Origin: Candidatus Parcubacteria bacterium
Lineage (GTDB): Bacteria > Patescibacteriota > Saccharimonadia > Saccharimonadales > Saccharimonadaceae
Assembly: GCA_023391075.1 (NCBI GenBank)
Contig: JAEWBQ010000004.1
Coordinates: 166,161-230,160 of the forward strand
Reading direction: 5' to 3'
DNA: 64,000 bases
Within the stretch, counting starts at the first letter, position 1. Every line of letters begins with the position of its first letter. Shown here piece after piece: positions 1 through 8,624 of this stretch. The position numbers were made by a program, and so were the translations under genes. The notes under the pieces are model-generated. The model was not told the DNA's origin, made no database searches, and saw nothing but the letters and a program-made list of their open reading frames with translations.

Positions 1-1946
1 TGAATGGTCGAATTGCCCGTATGATCGATGTACTCCTGCACCAGCGTCCAGACACGGTTGAGGAACCGGTACACCCCGGCGATGCCCCGTGAGTCCCACG
101 GTGCGTCGAGCTCAAGTGGCCCCATGAACAGCAGGTAGGTGCGCAGTGCATCGGCACCGTAACCCTGGTCGATGACATCAAGCGGATCGATGACATTACC
201 CTTACTCTTGCTCATCTTGGTACCGTCTTCGGCATTGATGTAGCCGTGATAGACCAGTTTCTTGACCGGCTCCTTGAAGTCGACGAGACCCATGTCTTTG
301 AATACATGTGTCCAGAACCGGACGTAGAGCAGGTGCGCGACCGCGTGGTCGCCACCGACGTAAAAATCAAGCGGCGCCCAGGCATTGGCAACTTCCGGAT
401 TCCACGCCTGCTCGACATCATGCGGATCGGTGTAGCGAAGCAAGTACCAACTGCTACAAGCATAACCGTCCATCGTGTCAGTCTCGCGGAGCGCCGGACC
501 GCCACACGTCGGACAAGTCGTATTAACCCAATCAGTCACGCTGGCAAGGACAGATTTACCATCGCCCTTCGGCGCGAAGTCATCAACTTCCGGCAGGCGT
601 ACCGGCAGCTGGTCGTCCGGCACCGCAACCGCACCATGCTCGGCGCAGTGGATGATCGGAATCGGCGCGCCCCAGTAACGCTGGCGGCTGATCAGCCAGT
701 CGCGCATGCGGTAACTCGTCTTAGCGCGGCCAGTCCCCTCTTGCTCGAGCCAGGCGACGATTTCTTCGCGGGCGTCGCTCGTACTCATGCCGTCGAAACT
801 GCCGCTATTAATGAGCGAGCCTTCGCCATGATAAGCGGTCGTCATTTCGTCTTCCGGTGTGTCGATCACCTTGATGATAGGCAGGTCGAACTTAACGGCG
901 AACTCATAGTCGCGTTCATCGTGCGCCGGAACCGCCATGACAGCGCCCGTCCCATACCCACTGAGGACGTAATCGGCGACCCAGACCGGTACGTGCGCGC
1001 CGGTTGCTGGATTGATGACATAGGCACCAGTGAAGACACCGGTCTTTTCCTTGCTATCACTCATGCGCTCGATTTCGGATTTTTTGAGCGCGGCAGCAAC
1101 GTAGTCGTCGACTGATTCGCGCATGTCAGCGGCTGTAATTACCTTGACGAGTTCATGCTCCGGAGCGAGCACGACGAAGCTGGCGCCAAACAGCGTATCG
1201 GGACGCGTCGAGAAGACCGTGATGATATCATCGCTTTTCGCGAGTTTGAATTCGATTTCTGCGCCTTGGCTGCGGCCGATCCAGTTGGTCTGAGCGACCT
1301 TGATTTTGTCAGGCCAGTCGAGCGCTGGGATTTCTTCGAGCAGTGAGTCGGCATAGTCAGTAATCTTGAAGAACCATTGGTTCATAGCTTTCTTGACGAC
1401 ATCGCTGCCACAGCGCCAGCACTTGCCGCCCTCGACTTGCTCGTTGGCAAGCACGGTCTTGTCGACCGGGCACCACCACTGCATACTGTCTTTCTGATAC
1501 GCAAGACCGCGTTCGAACAGCTTGGTAAAAATCCACTGCGTCCAGCGGTAATATTCCGGATCACTGGTGTTGATCTCGCGGTCCCAATCGATACTGACGC
1601 CCATGCGGGTGAACTGCTTTTTGAAGTTGGCGATGTTCGTGGCCGTCGCGGCGGCAGGTTGCGTACCGGTCTTGATCGCGTAATTCTCGGCGGGCAGACC
1701 GAAGGTATCCCATCCCATCGGATTGAGCACGTCGTGGCCGTGTTGGCGATAAAAGCGAGCGATCGCATCGACAATCGAGTAGCTAAAGGCGTGACCGGTA
1801 TGCATACCCGCCCCGCTTGGATACGGGAACATGCCTGACACGTAGGTCTTGTCGCGCGCCGGTAGCTTTGGCGCTACATAGGTGGCCTGCTCGGCCCACA
1901 TTGCTTGCCATTTCGGTTCGATTTCAGATGGATTGTAGCGCTTCAT
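1..1946 (-). CDS. leuS: Leucine--tRNA ligase, 3' end beyond the window
   Basis: Cytosolic class I synthetase that charges tRNA-Leu. About 648 codons are present; the C-terminal part lies off the left edge. Seen: the HIGH-type motif HTGH at residues 49-52, a zinc-ribbon CWRCGS, the CP1 editing-domain stretch GTGAVMAVPAHDERDYEFA, and KMSKS at about residues 577-581 (bases 204-218). The start MKRYNPSEIEPKWQ is standard for the family. An extended -10 (TGCTATACT; hexamer at 1955-1960) ends 8 nt before the ATG with no Shine-Dalgarno site, so the mRNA is probably leaderless. Full-length LeuRS is usually 800-870 aa, so roughly 150-220 residues are missing. Confidence 0.97.
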   Translation of the reverse strand, partial: MKRYNPSEIEPKWQAMWAEQATYVAPKLPARDKTYVSGMFPYPSGAGMHTGHAFSYSIVDAIARFYRQHGHDVLNPMGWDTFGLPAENYAIKTGTQPAAATATNIANFKKQFTRMGVSIDWDREINTSDPEYYRWTQWIFTKLFERGLAYQKDSMQWWCPVDKTVLANEQVEGGKCWRCGSDVVKKAMNQWFFKITDYADSLLEEIPALDWPDKIKVAQTNWIGRSQGAEIEFKLAKSDDIITVFSTRPDTLFGASFVVLAPEHELVKVITAADMRESVDDYVAAALKKSEIERMSDSKEKTGVFTGAYVINPATGAHVPVWVADYVLSGYGTGAVMAVPAHDERDYEFAVKFDLPIIKVIDTPEDEMTTAYHGEGSLINSGSFDGMSTSDAREEIVAWLEQEGTGRAKTSYRMRDWLISRQRYWGAPIPIIHCAEHGAVAVPDDQLPVRLPEVDDFAPKGDGKSVLASVTDWVNTTCPTCGGPALRETDTMDGYACSSWYLLRYTDPHDVEQAWNPEVANAWAPLDFYVGGDHAVAHLLYVRFWTHVFKDMGLVDFKEPVKKLVYHGYINAEDGTKMSKSKGNVIDPLDVIDQGYGADALRTYLLFMGPLELDAPWDSRGIAGVYRFLNRVWTLVQEYIDHTGNSTI

Positions 1947-1964
1947 ATAGGCCTAGTATAGCAA

Positions 1965-1993
1965 ATCCCCTCTCGAGATAACAGGGAGGGGAT
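1965..1993 (-). terminator. Hairpin after the 513-aa surface protein gene
   Basis: Eight-bp stem ATCCCCTC/GAGGGGAT immediately downstream of the minus-strand stop at 2002. The tail on the minus strand is only TTTGC, so it is a weak intrinsic terminator. The tail runs straight into the leuS -10 element. Confidence 0.5.
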
Positions 1994-2001
1994 GGTTGCC
2001 G

Positions 2002-3543
2002 TCAGCAGGCGCCGTACTGCAGCGTCTTGACTGTGCCGGTCGTGTCGTCCATGTACGAAATCGTCCCGCCCTTCGTGGCATCCTTGCAGGGCACGAGGCT
2101 CAGTTGCCCGCTTGCCGGTGGGGCGCTCGGCACGACACTCGCCTTTATATCCGCCGGAATCTCAGCGACGCCGGTTGCCGACATGACTTGCGTAAATGTA
2201 GGATACGCGCCGTTTTCCGCATCGTATACTTCCATTTTCTTCTGCAGCGTCACGGCACCGGTCCGACTTTTAGCCGTACTGTTCAGTGACTGCTGCACGC
2301 TTCCGTAGGCTGCCATCGACAGGCCTAGCATGTCATTTTGCACCTGCTGGATATCAGTTGCATCCTTGGGGGCGGTGATCGTTACGTTAGGGTTCAGGAC
2401 TGGATTGACAGTCAAGGCGTATGTCGTCGCCGTCTCGGTTGCGGGATTAGTGATCGTAAGACGCTTCGGTTGATGTGTCAGGACGTTCGCCCATAACTCG
2501 AACTCTGGCAACGAGGCTGCGTTCGCATCGAGCTTTAGGCTGTCGGGTGTTAATGCACTGTCGCATTTGTGCAAATCGCCATACAACTTGGTACCCGGAA
2601 GACCGTCAACGAATTCCCGCTCTTTCGTTGGATCGATCGCCAAGCGGTACCCGACCGACATACCACTAAGCCCGAGGTTCTTTTTGACGATGACGAAGCG
2701 GTGGTTGTCGTAGAGCTTCGTCAGTTCATCACGGTATGATGTATCCGCCTGGACCTTGGTAAATGCTGCCCGGAAACATTGCTGCAGCTGGGGCGCACCG
2801 GTGGCTGCCTGACCACCGGAACTTGCAGGTATCTTGATCCACTTGTCGTCTACCTTGGCGATCATCTGGTCAACCTGCGGCTTCTCAGCGGCTGGAATGC
2901 TCTTTAAAAATGATGCCAGCATATCTTTGACGTTCTCGATCTTCATATAATAATTGCCGCCCCTGTCACTGATCACGTCGCCTTCGGCCGTCAGCGAAGC
3001 GGACCCCGATCCTGCAGTCAGCTTACCGTGGAACGAAAGCTCCTGCTGCGTCGATGCGCCGTTATACGTCAACGATAGATTCGTCGCGTTGAATTTCATG
3101 TTGCCGGTACCATTAAAACCGAGTGACTTTGCCGTCATCAGCTGCATCATACTATCGGCCATCACCTTGTCGGCATTATCATACCAGGCGTAAGCTGCCA
3201 CGACACCTCCGCCGACAAGCATCATCGCTACAGCAGCAATCAGCACGACAAACCACGGCGAGCGGCGACGAGCGCGCACCACTCCCCCTGATGAGGACTG
3301 ATCCTGCTCTACTGCATCAGCTTGATGAATACGTTCGTCGGTCATCGGCACAGGCTCGACAGATGTGTCAGGTTCAGAGGGCGTAGGCTTCGTCATCGGC
3401 TCGACGTCGCCGGCAGCAGCTTCTTCTGACGGCCATGCGTCAGCTGGCTTGGGAAACGTTGATGGTCGCTTTTGGGCGGGTATGGAATGATTCGGATCAG
3501 GTGACCAACTATCCGAATCGGGCGACGAGTTCTGCGGATTCAT
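2002..3543 (-). CDS. Membrane-anchored extracytoplasmic protein with a pilin-like C-terminus
   Basis: 513 aa. Residues 1-95 are a Pro/Ser/Glu-rich cytoplasmic tail ending in RARRR, followed by one transmembrane helix (about 97-119) and a large outside domain rich in beta-type and Thr/Ser sequence. I do not recognise the middle domain; its layout resembles LppX/LolA-like lipid-binding folds but no motif proves this. Residues about 425-513 (TLQKKMEVYDAENGAYPTF and the following segment ending in two cysteines) look like the alpha-spine exit and globular part of CPR type IV pilins, although no prepilin GFTxxE motif is present. A strong Shine-Dalgarno site (GAGGAGGTAACG) precedes the ATG. It is a separate unit from the MurF-like gene upstream. 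Confidence 0.7.
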   Translation of the reverse strand: MNPQNSSPDSDSWSPDPNHSIPAQKRPSTFPKPADAWPSEEAAAGDVEPMTKPTPSEPDTSVEPVPMTDERIHQADAVEQDQSSSGGVVRARRRSPWFVVLIAAVAMMLVGGGVVAAYAWYDNADKVMADSMMQLMTAKSLGFNGTGNMKFNATNLSLTYNGASTQQELSFHGKLTAGSGSASLTAEGDVISDRGGNYYMKIENVKDMLASFLKSIPAAEKPQVDQMIAKVDDKWIKIPASSGGQAATGAPQLQQCFRAAFTKVQADTSYRDELTKLYDNHRFVIVKKNLGLSGMSVGYRLAIDPTKEREFVDGLPGTKLYGDLHKCDSALTPDSLKLDANAASLPEFELWANVLTHQPKRLTITNPATETATTYALTVNPVLNPNVTITAPKDATDIQQVQNDMLGLSMAAYGSVQQSLNSTAKSRTGAVTLQKKMEVYDAENGAYPTFTQVMSATGVAEIPADIKASVVPSAPPASGQLSLVPCKDATKGGTISYMDDTTGTVKTLQYGAC

Positions 3544-3597
3544 ACGTTACCTCCTCTGTGCTATCTACTTTAAGCTTAGCACAAGCAGAAGTAATTG

Positions 3598-4878
3598 TTA
3601 TGCGAACTTGGAGAAAAATTTGTCTTTGATTTCCATCCAGCGCGGCGACTGGCGCACCAGTTCATCGTCGGCACTCATGACACATAGCACCTTGACTGCT
3701 TCCTCGAGGAATATCGTATTCTGTGACCCCTTTGCGAGGACAACCGAGCCTGGCTCCATTACGCTATGAGCGAACGCGCCCGCCTCAAGCGCACTTTTGA
3801 AACTTTTCACCTGGCAGCCACGCGCACGAGCGGCGGGCGCCAGATATGCCTCCGTATCATCACCGACCGTAATGACCCAACTTAGGAGCGATGGGTCACA
3901 TAATTGCCCCAGCCTGGTATGTTCATCGGCGGAGCTCGCCCCTAGCTCACGCATATCCCCGAGAATCGCGATACGTTGCGGCGCCTGTATGCCATAGAGT
4001 GTCTGAAGAGCCGATGCGGCCGCGATCGGGCTTGAGTTATACGTGTCGTCGATAATAAGCGAACCTTCGATCCCGCGCAGCATGTTCATACGACCCGGCA
4101 CCGCCCGAAGCTTCGCAAGGCCCGCTTTGATTTCTTCCGGCACCAGGCCTAACTTGGCAGCAACTGCCACGCCAGCCATTGCCGGGCGCAGACTATGTTC
4201 GCCCATCAGCTTGATGTTCGCCAGGAACGGCTCGGCATATCCCGTCGCGATAACCTCACCCTTATACCCATCCTCGAGCGTAAAGTCATCGATTTCAAAC
4301 CGGTATTCAGCGGCAGCCGTCGTGCCATACGTTGTCAAATTGCCATTTGTCAGAAACGTCGCAAATCGGCCGTCGATATCGTCACGGTTAATGATAGCCA
4401 TGTCCGCCATATTAGCAGCAGCCAGTTCCTCTTCGGCTACTTTTTCGATCGTTTCAAAGAATTCCATGTGCTCTGGCGCTACGGCCGTGACGACAGCAAT
4501 TGCCGGCCGAAGGTAGCTCGCAAACTGCGCAATGTCACCAGGATGATCGGTACCGAGCTCCTGAATGATAATATCAGTGGTCGACGGCCGCCGAATCCGC
4601 GTCCGCGCGGCCGCAAACACCCGCAACCACGCACCGATGTTTTTTACGTTGTCAGGGTATTCGATTCCCAGAATCGCCAATGGGGCGCTGAGATGGGTAT
4701 TGTGGTTACCCTCTTCCATGGCGATCCGGTACTTTTCGGCAAGCAGCGTCGCGATAGCACGCTTCGTACTGGTCTTACCCACACTCCCGGCGACGACGAT
4801 CAATTTGACTTCAGGATGTTTTTTGAAATATTTGACGACGTACTTTTCGAGTCTGCGCTGGATGAGTTTTTGCAACAT
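3598..4878 (-). CDS. murF: Mur ligase family protein, MurF type
   Basis: 426 aa, close to the usual length of about 450. ATP-dependent cytosolic ligase; MurF adds D-Ala-D-Ala to the UDP-MurNAc-tripeptide in peptidoglycan synthesis. Seen: P-loop GSVGKTS at residues 31-37, NHNTHLSAPL at about 58-67 (the MurF NxNNxxGxPL-type motif), central-domain DDTYNSSPIAAASAL, and the C-terminal-domain segment ILGDMRELG. The N-terminal uridine-binding domain is shortened: only about 25 residues precede the P-loop, against about 100 in E. coli. The substrate may therefore differ, and a cyanophycin-synthetase-like or other Mur ligase cannot be excluded. AAGGAG lies 6-8 nt before the ATG. Confidence 0.85.
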   Translation of the reverse strand: MLQKLIQRRLEKYVVKYFKKHPEVKLIVVAGSVGKTSTKRAIATLLAEKYRIAMEEGNHNTHLSAPLAILGIEYPDNVKNIGAWLRVFAAARTRIRRPSTTDIIIQELGTDHPGDIAQFASYLRPAIAVVTAVAPEHMEFFETIEKVAEEELAAANMADMAIINRDDIDGRFATFLTNGNLTTYGTTAAAEYRFEIDDFTLEDGYKGEVIATGYAEPFLANIKLMGEHSLRPAMAGVAVAAKLGLVPEEIKAGLAKLRAVPGRMNMLRGIEGSLIIDDTYNSSPIAAASALQTLYGIQAPQRIAILGDMRELGASSADEHTRLGQLCDPSLLSWVITVGDDTEAYLAPAARARGCQVKSFKSALEAGAFAHSVMEPGSVVLAKGSQNTIFLEEAVKVLCVMSADDELVRQSPRWMEIKDKFFSKFA

Positions 4879-4901
4879 ATACTCCTTATGATAAAAGGAA
4901 T

Positions 4902-4927
4902 CGGCCTCGCGCGCAATGACGAGGCCG
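4902..4927 (-). terminator. Intrinsic terminator of the SHOCT gene
   Basis: Eight-bp perfect stem CGGCCTCG/CGAGGCCG just after the SHOCT stop codon, followed on the minus strand by TTCCTTTTAT. The tail runs into the ribosome-binding site of the Mur ligase gene. Confidence 0.8.
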
Positions 4928-4935
4928 AGACGGAG

Positions 4936-5178
4936 CTATTTCAAATCTTTTGTCAGCTGCTCAAACTGTTCTTTGTCGATTTCGCCTTTGGCATAACGTT
5001 CCCTGGCGATATCAATCGGGTCGCGGTGACCGAACCATCGGCTACCATGGTGCTTGAGCAGGCGAGCGGCGATCAGCGCCAACGCTATCAAAAACAGCGC
5101 GAAGATGCCGAGACCGATCAAGCCAAATTCCCCGCCATGATGAGTTGCCATTGGTCCGTAATCATAATAGTTACGCAT
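4936..5178 (-). CDS. Small SHOCT-domain membrane protein
   Basis: 80 aa. One transmembrane helix (about 19-41) follows a His/Gly/Tyr-rich start, and a C-terminal SHOCT motif (about 53-79: DPIDIARERYAKGEIDKEQF) is clear. SHOCT domains are short oligomerisation-type modules often attached to membrane or PH-like domains; the function of this protein is not known. GAAAGGA precedes the ATG by about 8 nt, and a TATTAT-type -10 lies about 30 nt upstream. It has its own terminator and is probably monocistronic. Confidence 0.85.
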   Translation of the reverse strand: MRNYYDYGPMATHHGGEFGLIGLGIFALFLIALALIAARLLKHHGSRWFGHRDPIDIARERYAKGEIDKEQFEQLTKDLK

Positions 5179-5243
5179 ACGTGTCCTTTCGTTATGCTTT
5201 CATAATATGACGAGCACCTGAGGAAAAACTGGGCCATATGAAA

Positions 5244-5266
5244 AGAGCGCCCAGATGGCGCCCTCT
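5244..5266 (-). terminator. Probable terminator of the MscS-type gene
   Basis: GAG...GCC / GGC...CTC hairpin with a small bulge, followed on the minus strand by TTTTC, 17 nt beyond the stop codon. Confidence 0.55.
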
Positions 5267-5282
5267 TCTGTTATTGTGCGCC

Positions 5283-6026
5283 TTACCGACGAGCGGTACG
5301 CTTAACCTTTTCTACTGACTCCTTGGCATTATCCTTCGCTTCGGCCATATCTGCCTTGGCCTGGACAGCGTTACGGCGACCAGCTGCGTACGCCTGCTCA
5401 AGCAGATCGCGGGCAACCTCACGGCCACCCAGTCCAAATGCCAGCGCCATACCGAGCGCTACCGAACCGACGATTGCCGTAAACAGGATGTTCACGATGT
5501 CCGTGGCAATACCCAGCTGATTCAGAATCATGAACGCTGCGATACTGAGCGTCACGAACGGAATGACCGCGGCAAGCAGCTTAGCACTCGCCGTTGAGCC
5601 CAGAATCCGCTGCGAGAACGTCACTGCACCGGCCGCAATCGCGCTTGCCACCAGGAAAATGATGATTGCGGCGATAATGCGCGGAATGTAGTTATAGATA
5701 TCCGTCAGGATCTGATTCAGTACTGGCAAATTCAAGGCATTGGCAGCCATTGAAATAAAGAACAGGAAGATCACCCAGTACGCGACCCTCCCCAGGAAGC
5801 GCGACGGGCCGCTCACTACTCGCGAGATATACTCACCAGCCGTCGACCGGTACATTGCCTTGTCGAATCGCATCCTCTCCAGCCCGCGCTGAATCGCAAA
5901 CTGAATTACCTTTGCAATTAGGTAGCCGATGATCAGAAGTACTAACGCTCCGATAAGCTGCGGCAAGAATGCAAAAAACCTGTTAAAACCTTCTGTAACT
6001 GATTGTCCGATGTTCACCCTGTCCAT
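5283..6026 (-). CDS. Conserved-TM-helix protein of the mechanosensitive channel type
   Basis: 247 aa. The start MDRVNIGQSV is chosen because AAGGAGGTGA sits just before it; a longer reading frame upstream lacks a site and covers the promoter. Seen: an amphipathic start, a first TM segment (LIGALVLLIIGYLIAKVI), then a paired-helix repeat of the conserved TM helix family (PF05552 type), ending in ALGMALAFGLGGREVARDLL, the MscS pore-like helix, plus a charged tail. The usual cytoplasmic MscS beta domain is missing, so it is a short relative with an uncertain gating role. TATAAT (6064-6069) lies about 38 nt upstream. Confidence 0.8.
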   Translation of the reverse strand: MDRVNIGQSVTEGFNRFFAFLPQLIGALVLLIIGYLIAKVIQFAIQRGLERMRFDKAMYRSTAGEYISRVVSGPSRFLGRVAYWVIFLFFISMAANALNLPVLNQILTDIYNYIPRIIAAIIIFLVASAIAAGAVTFSQRILGSTASAKLLAAVIPFVTLSIAAFMILNQLGIATDIVNILFTAIVGSVALGMALAFGLGGREVARDLLEQAYAAGRRNAVQAKADMAEAKDNAKESVEKVKRTARR

Positions 6027-6194
6027 ACTTTCACCTCCTTCAAGTACGCTAGATGATAATTCTATTATACGCCTCTTCAAATCTACCTGCACATTCGCCA
6101 GGGTTAGATGACGCTTCGCCAAAAATGTGATGAGCCGCACGCACATCAACGCTAAAATACCTCACCAGCAACTAGATAGGCGTATAATAACGGC

Positions 6195-7373
6195 ATGCTC
6201 AAGCGTATCCAACGCTCCAATCTCGAACGCGCTCCGTCGTTTCACACGTCCGATACCGAAGCGCCGACCCCACACGAACGTCAATTAGTCGACAAACTCA
6301 CGAAGCGACGCCAAAAGCTCCTGCTCGGCCTCAACGCTGTCGCTCTCGCCACCGCGACGGCCACCAGCGCCTATTGGGGCGACGTAGCGACCAACCACGA
6401 AAAAGCCTCTACCTCTACGGCCACCATCACGACGGTCGGTGAATCGCAGCATCATCACGACACGAATGCCACAGTCTTCTTTGATGGTTTTAACGCCCTC
6501 AGTGCTGATTATCTCGCCACCGAAATGGGACCGTCAGTCCAGCAAATCACCGACGGCAAGCTGATGTCGGTCAGCTACGGGAACGCACCACTTGAACCCG
6601 AAAAAATCGCCGACAAAATCATCGACCTCGCCCACGCCCAGCACCTCGACAGTATTTCACTCTACGGCTACAGCCTTGGCGGCATCATCGGTACCGAAGT
6701 TGCTGCTGATATCGTCAGCAAATCAGATCTGCGCATCGATGCCATCTATCTCAACCTTACCCCCGACGGCGCACAAGGCCTCTTGCCCGAACGGCAAGAA
6801 GAGATTAACGCCATGGAAGCCATCGGGTCACTACCTGGTGCGAAGTACTCCAACTACCTGCGTTTTGCTGGCACCATGCTCGCCGACGCCGACAGTTACA
6901 CACATGGGGCATCGGCCATTGATAACTGGAATAATTTCCAGGATGCTTGGCAACTGGCCGACAAAGAAATCAAAGAAGAGCAGCGTCCCGGATTCTGGCT
7001 GCTTGTCGACCAGGTGCTCGCCATTTCCAATGCCAATCTGAACAAAAACTTTCAGACCATCGGCCACGAACGCGAGCATAAGAAGCAGATGCCAGTCGTC
7101 GTATACCTGGGGACCGCCCGGCCAGGGTTTGACAATACGGTCAATACGGCAGAATCATCCGAAAGTATCTGCACGCACGCCGCGCAGGCAGGACTACAAT
7201 GCTATATCTATAACGTGCCGGGCGCCCAACACGCCGAATACTTCGACTCTGTCGCCGCCTATAACCGGACGCTCGGCCTCGCCCAAGACGACCTAAAGGC
7301 TCGGATCGGCCGCGAAGTCGCCTCACTCACTTTTGACGAGCAAGCTCCCGACCCTGTGGCAGCCGAAAAATAG
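6195..7373 (+). CDS. Membrane-anchored alpha/beta-hydrolase-like protein
   Basis: 392 aa. A basic N-terminus, one TM helix (about 40-58), then an outside domain. GYSLGG at residues 158-163 is a nucleophile elbow with Ser160, and PGAQHAEYF near the C-terminus is a plausible catalytic His region. HHHD at about 92-95 is notable. It could be a lipase or esterase, but the substrate cannot be read from sequence. TATAAT (6183-6188) ends 6 nt before the ATG and no Shine-Dalgarno is present: predicted leaderless. Head-to-head with the MscS-type gene. Confidence 0.75.
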   Translation: MLKRIQRSNLERAPSFHTSDTEAPTPHERQLVDKLTKRRQKLLLGLNAVALATATATSAYWGDVATNHEKASTSTATITTVGESQHHHDTNATVFFDGFNALSADYLATEMGPSVQQITDGKLMSVSYGNAPLEPEKIADKIIDLAHAQHLDSISLYGYSLGGIIGTEVAADIVSKSDLRIDAIYLNLTPDGAQGLLPERQEEINAMEAIGSLPGAKYSNYLRFAGTMLADADSYTHGASAIDNWNNFQDAWQLADKEIKEEQRPGFWLLVDQVLAISNANLNKNFQTIGHEREHKKQMPVVVYLGTARPGFDNTVNTAESSESICTHAAQAGLQCYIYNVPGAQHAEYFDSVAAYNRTLGLAQDDLKARIGREVASLTFDEQAPDPVAAEK

Positions 7374-7406
7374 CCGCCCGTTCGATTACGCGCTACAATG
7401 AGCCAT

Positions 7407-7700
7407 ATGGACGACAATAATCGCAAATACACCATGAAACGCAAACGCTATGGCTGGGGCTGGACGCCAGTTACCTGGCAGGGCTGGATATTCATTTTCG
7501 CTCAGGTCGGCATCGTCATCGTCGCCGCCACCTTCTTGCCCCATAAGCCGGCACAGCCGACGGCCAGCGAGCTCGTCCGCTTTTTGTGGATCGTTGGCCT
7601 CGCGTTTATCAACCTGATTATTTTCTCGGTCAAAACCGCACCCGCTCCGCGGTGGCGCTGGGGTCGCAAGCCATCTGACAACCCTGATGAAGACTTCTAG
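7407..7700 (+). CDS. Small two-helix membrane protein
   Basis: 97 aa, not recognised. The start MDDNN is preferred over the ATG 9 nt upstream because that ATG overlaps the -10 hexamer TACAAT (7394-7399); from 7407 the spacing is 7 nt, as in the other leaderless genes here. A basic start (NRKYTMKRKRYGWGW) is followed by two TM helices (about 26-46 and 55-75) and a basic tail (RWRWGRKP). It lies 33 nt after the hydrolase gene but has its own promoter. Confidence 0.7.
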   Translation: MDDNNRKYTMKRKRYGWGWTPVTWQGWIFIFAQVGIVIVAATFLPHKPAQPTASELVRFLWIVGLAFINLIIFSVKTAPAPRWRWGRKPSDNPDEDF

Positions 7701-7722
7701 TATCTATACATGCAAAACGTTG

Positions 7723-7838
7723 TATAATCACAGTAGTACATAAGTCCGTACCTCATGGCGAGCTCCTTCCCAGGGAATAACTCGCTACCGGCACTACTAC
7801 GCGACATGGGACTTTTATTAACGTAATAGGAGTTCTCT
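7723..7838 (+). promoter_or_regulatory. Promoter and structured 5' leader of the 53-aa membrane protein
   Basis: TATAAT at 7723-7728 predicts transcription from about 7735. The roughly 100-nt leader folds on paper into nested stems: AAGTCC (7742-7747) with GGACTT (7809-7814), CATG (7754-7757) with CATG (7805-7808), and GCGAG (7758-7762) with CTCGC (7781-7785), with a small TTCC/GGAA hairpin inside. The outer stem closes just before TTTTATT. The AGGAG at 7829-7833 follows. I do not recognise a known riboswitch class; it could be a cis-regulatory RNA or a small RNA. Confidence 0.45.
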
Positions 7839-8000
7839 ATGGCAAAAATGACGACAGAGGAACAGCTCGACTGGTACGATCGATCGCACAAAAATTGGCG
7901 ATCGTGGGGCAGCTGGTTCAGTTGGGGCTCACCAGTCGGACTCGGGCTATTCTTCATCGAGATAGCCGCGGCGATCTGGATCATCCGCCAAGCGTTCTAG
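7839..8000 (+). CDS. 53-aa single-helix membrane peptide
   Basis: Reads MAKMTTEEQLDWYDRSHKNW at the start, then a Trp/Ser/Gly-rich stretch and a C-terminal TM helix (about 31-50, LGLFFIEIAAAIWII) ending RQAF. AGGAG lies 5-6 nt before the ATG, a structured leader precedes it and a perfect intrinsic terminator begins 2 nt after its stop, which together support a real gene despite its size. Function unknown. Confidence 0.7.
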   Translation: MAKMTTEEQLDWYDRSHKNWRSWGSWFSWGSPVGLGLFFIEIAAAIWIIRQAF

Positions 8001-8002
8001 TC

Positions 8003-8032
8003 AAAATCCCCGCCACTACCGGCGGGGATTTT
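8003..8032 (+). terminator. Intrinsic terminator, bidirectional shape
   Basis: Twelve-bp perfect stem AAAATCCCCGCC / GGCGGGGATTTT with a 6-nt loop, ending in T4. It closes the 53-aa gene and can also serve the convergent DUF1697 gene. Confidence 0.9.
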
Positions 8033-8048
8033 GGTAGGAACCGAATGT

Positions 8049-8591
8049 TTACGCCACCAATTCGGCAAGCTTCTTAGCGGTGGCAATATTGCGGATTGTC
8101 ATCTGCCTATAAAGCGGCGTGCCGACGATGCGGAGGACACTGTATTTCGACTGGTTCGCCCGCGACACATTCGCCAGCACCGCACCGTCGATATAGATCA
8201 TCGTTTCAGTATCAGGCTTGTAGCCGATTTTCTCTAGTACGTCCGGCGCGTTCGCTTCGTCGAACAGGTACAACACATCCGATTTTTGCCCTGATTTATC
8301 GGGCTTTGGCGTATCGTTAGTCCAATCCGCCGGGATAGCGGCGGCGATAGCCTGAATCTTTTCGCCGGTCAAAATCAAGGTGGGAATATCAAAACCAAAG
8401 TGCGCTTCTAGCGCCGCCTGGACATCATGCGCCCCTGGCTCGTTGTCACTCGAAAATACCGCATTGCCAGAGTTGATATAGATCTCCACATCCTGGAAGC
8501 CAAGTCGCTCCAGCACAGCCTTGAATTCAGCTTTCGGAACCCGGTGATTGCCACCAACATTAATCCCCCGAAGTAGCGCAACATATTTCAT
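8049..8591 (-). CDS. DUF1697 domain protein
   Basis: 180 aa, full length for the family. The diagnostic opening MKYVALLRGINVGG and the INSGNAVF segment (about 46-53) identify DUF1697, a ferredoxin-fold family of unknown biochemical role. TACACT (8599-8604, within TGCTACACT) ends 7 nt before the ATG, with no Shine-Dalgarno: predicted leaderless. It converges on the 53-aa gene and shares its terminator. Confidence 0.9.
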   Translation of the reverse strand: MKYVALLRGINVGGNHRVPKAEFKAVLERLGFQDVEIYINSGNAVFSSDNEPGAHDVQAALEAHFGFDIPTLILTGEKIQAIAAAIPADWTNDTPKPDKSGQKSDVLYLFDEANAPDVLEKIGYKPDTETMIYIDGAVLANVSRANQSKYSVLRIVGTPLYRQMTIRNIATAKKLAELVA

Positions 8592-8624
8592 ACTGGACAG
8601 TGTAGCAAACCTGGTGAGGTGAGA

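Noticed and set aside
246..1115. Open plus-strand frame of 289 codons
   Set aside because: Antisense to leuS, whose motifs (HTGH, editing domain, KMSKS) are unambiguous.
4195..5205. Open plus-strand frame of 336 codons
   Set aside because: It lies antisense to the Mur ligase and SHOCT genes, which have clear motifs, SD sites and a terminator. The translated product shows no domain and reads as a mirror frame.
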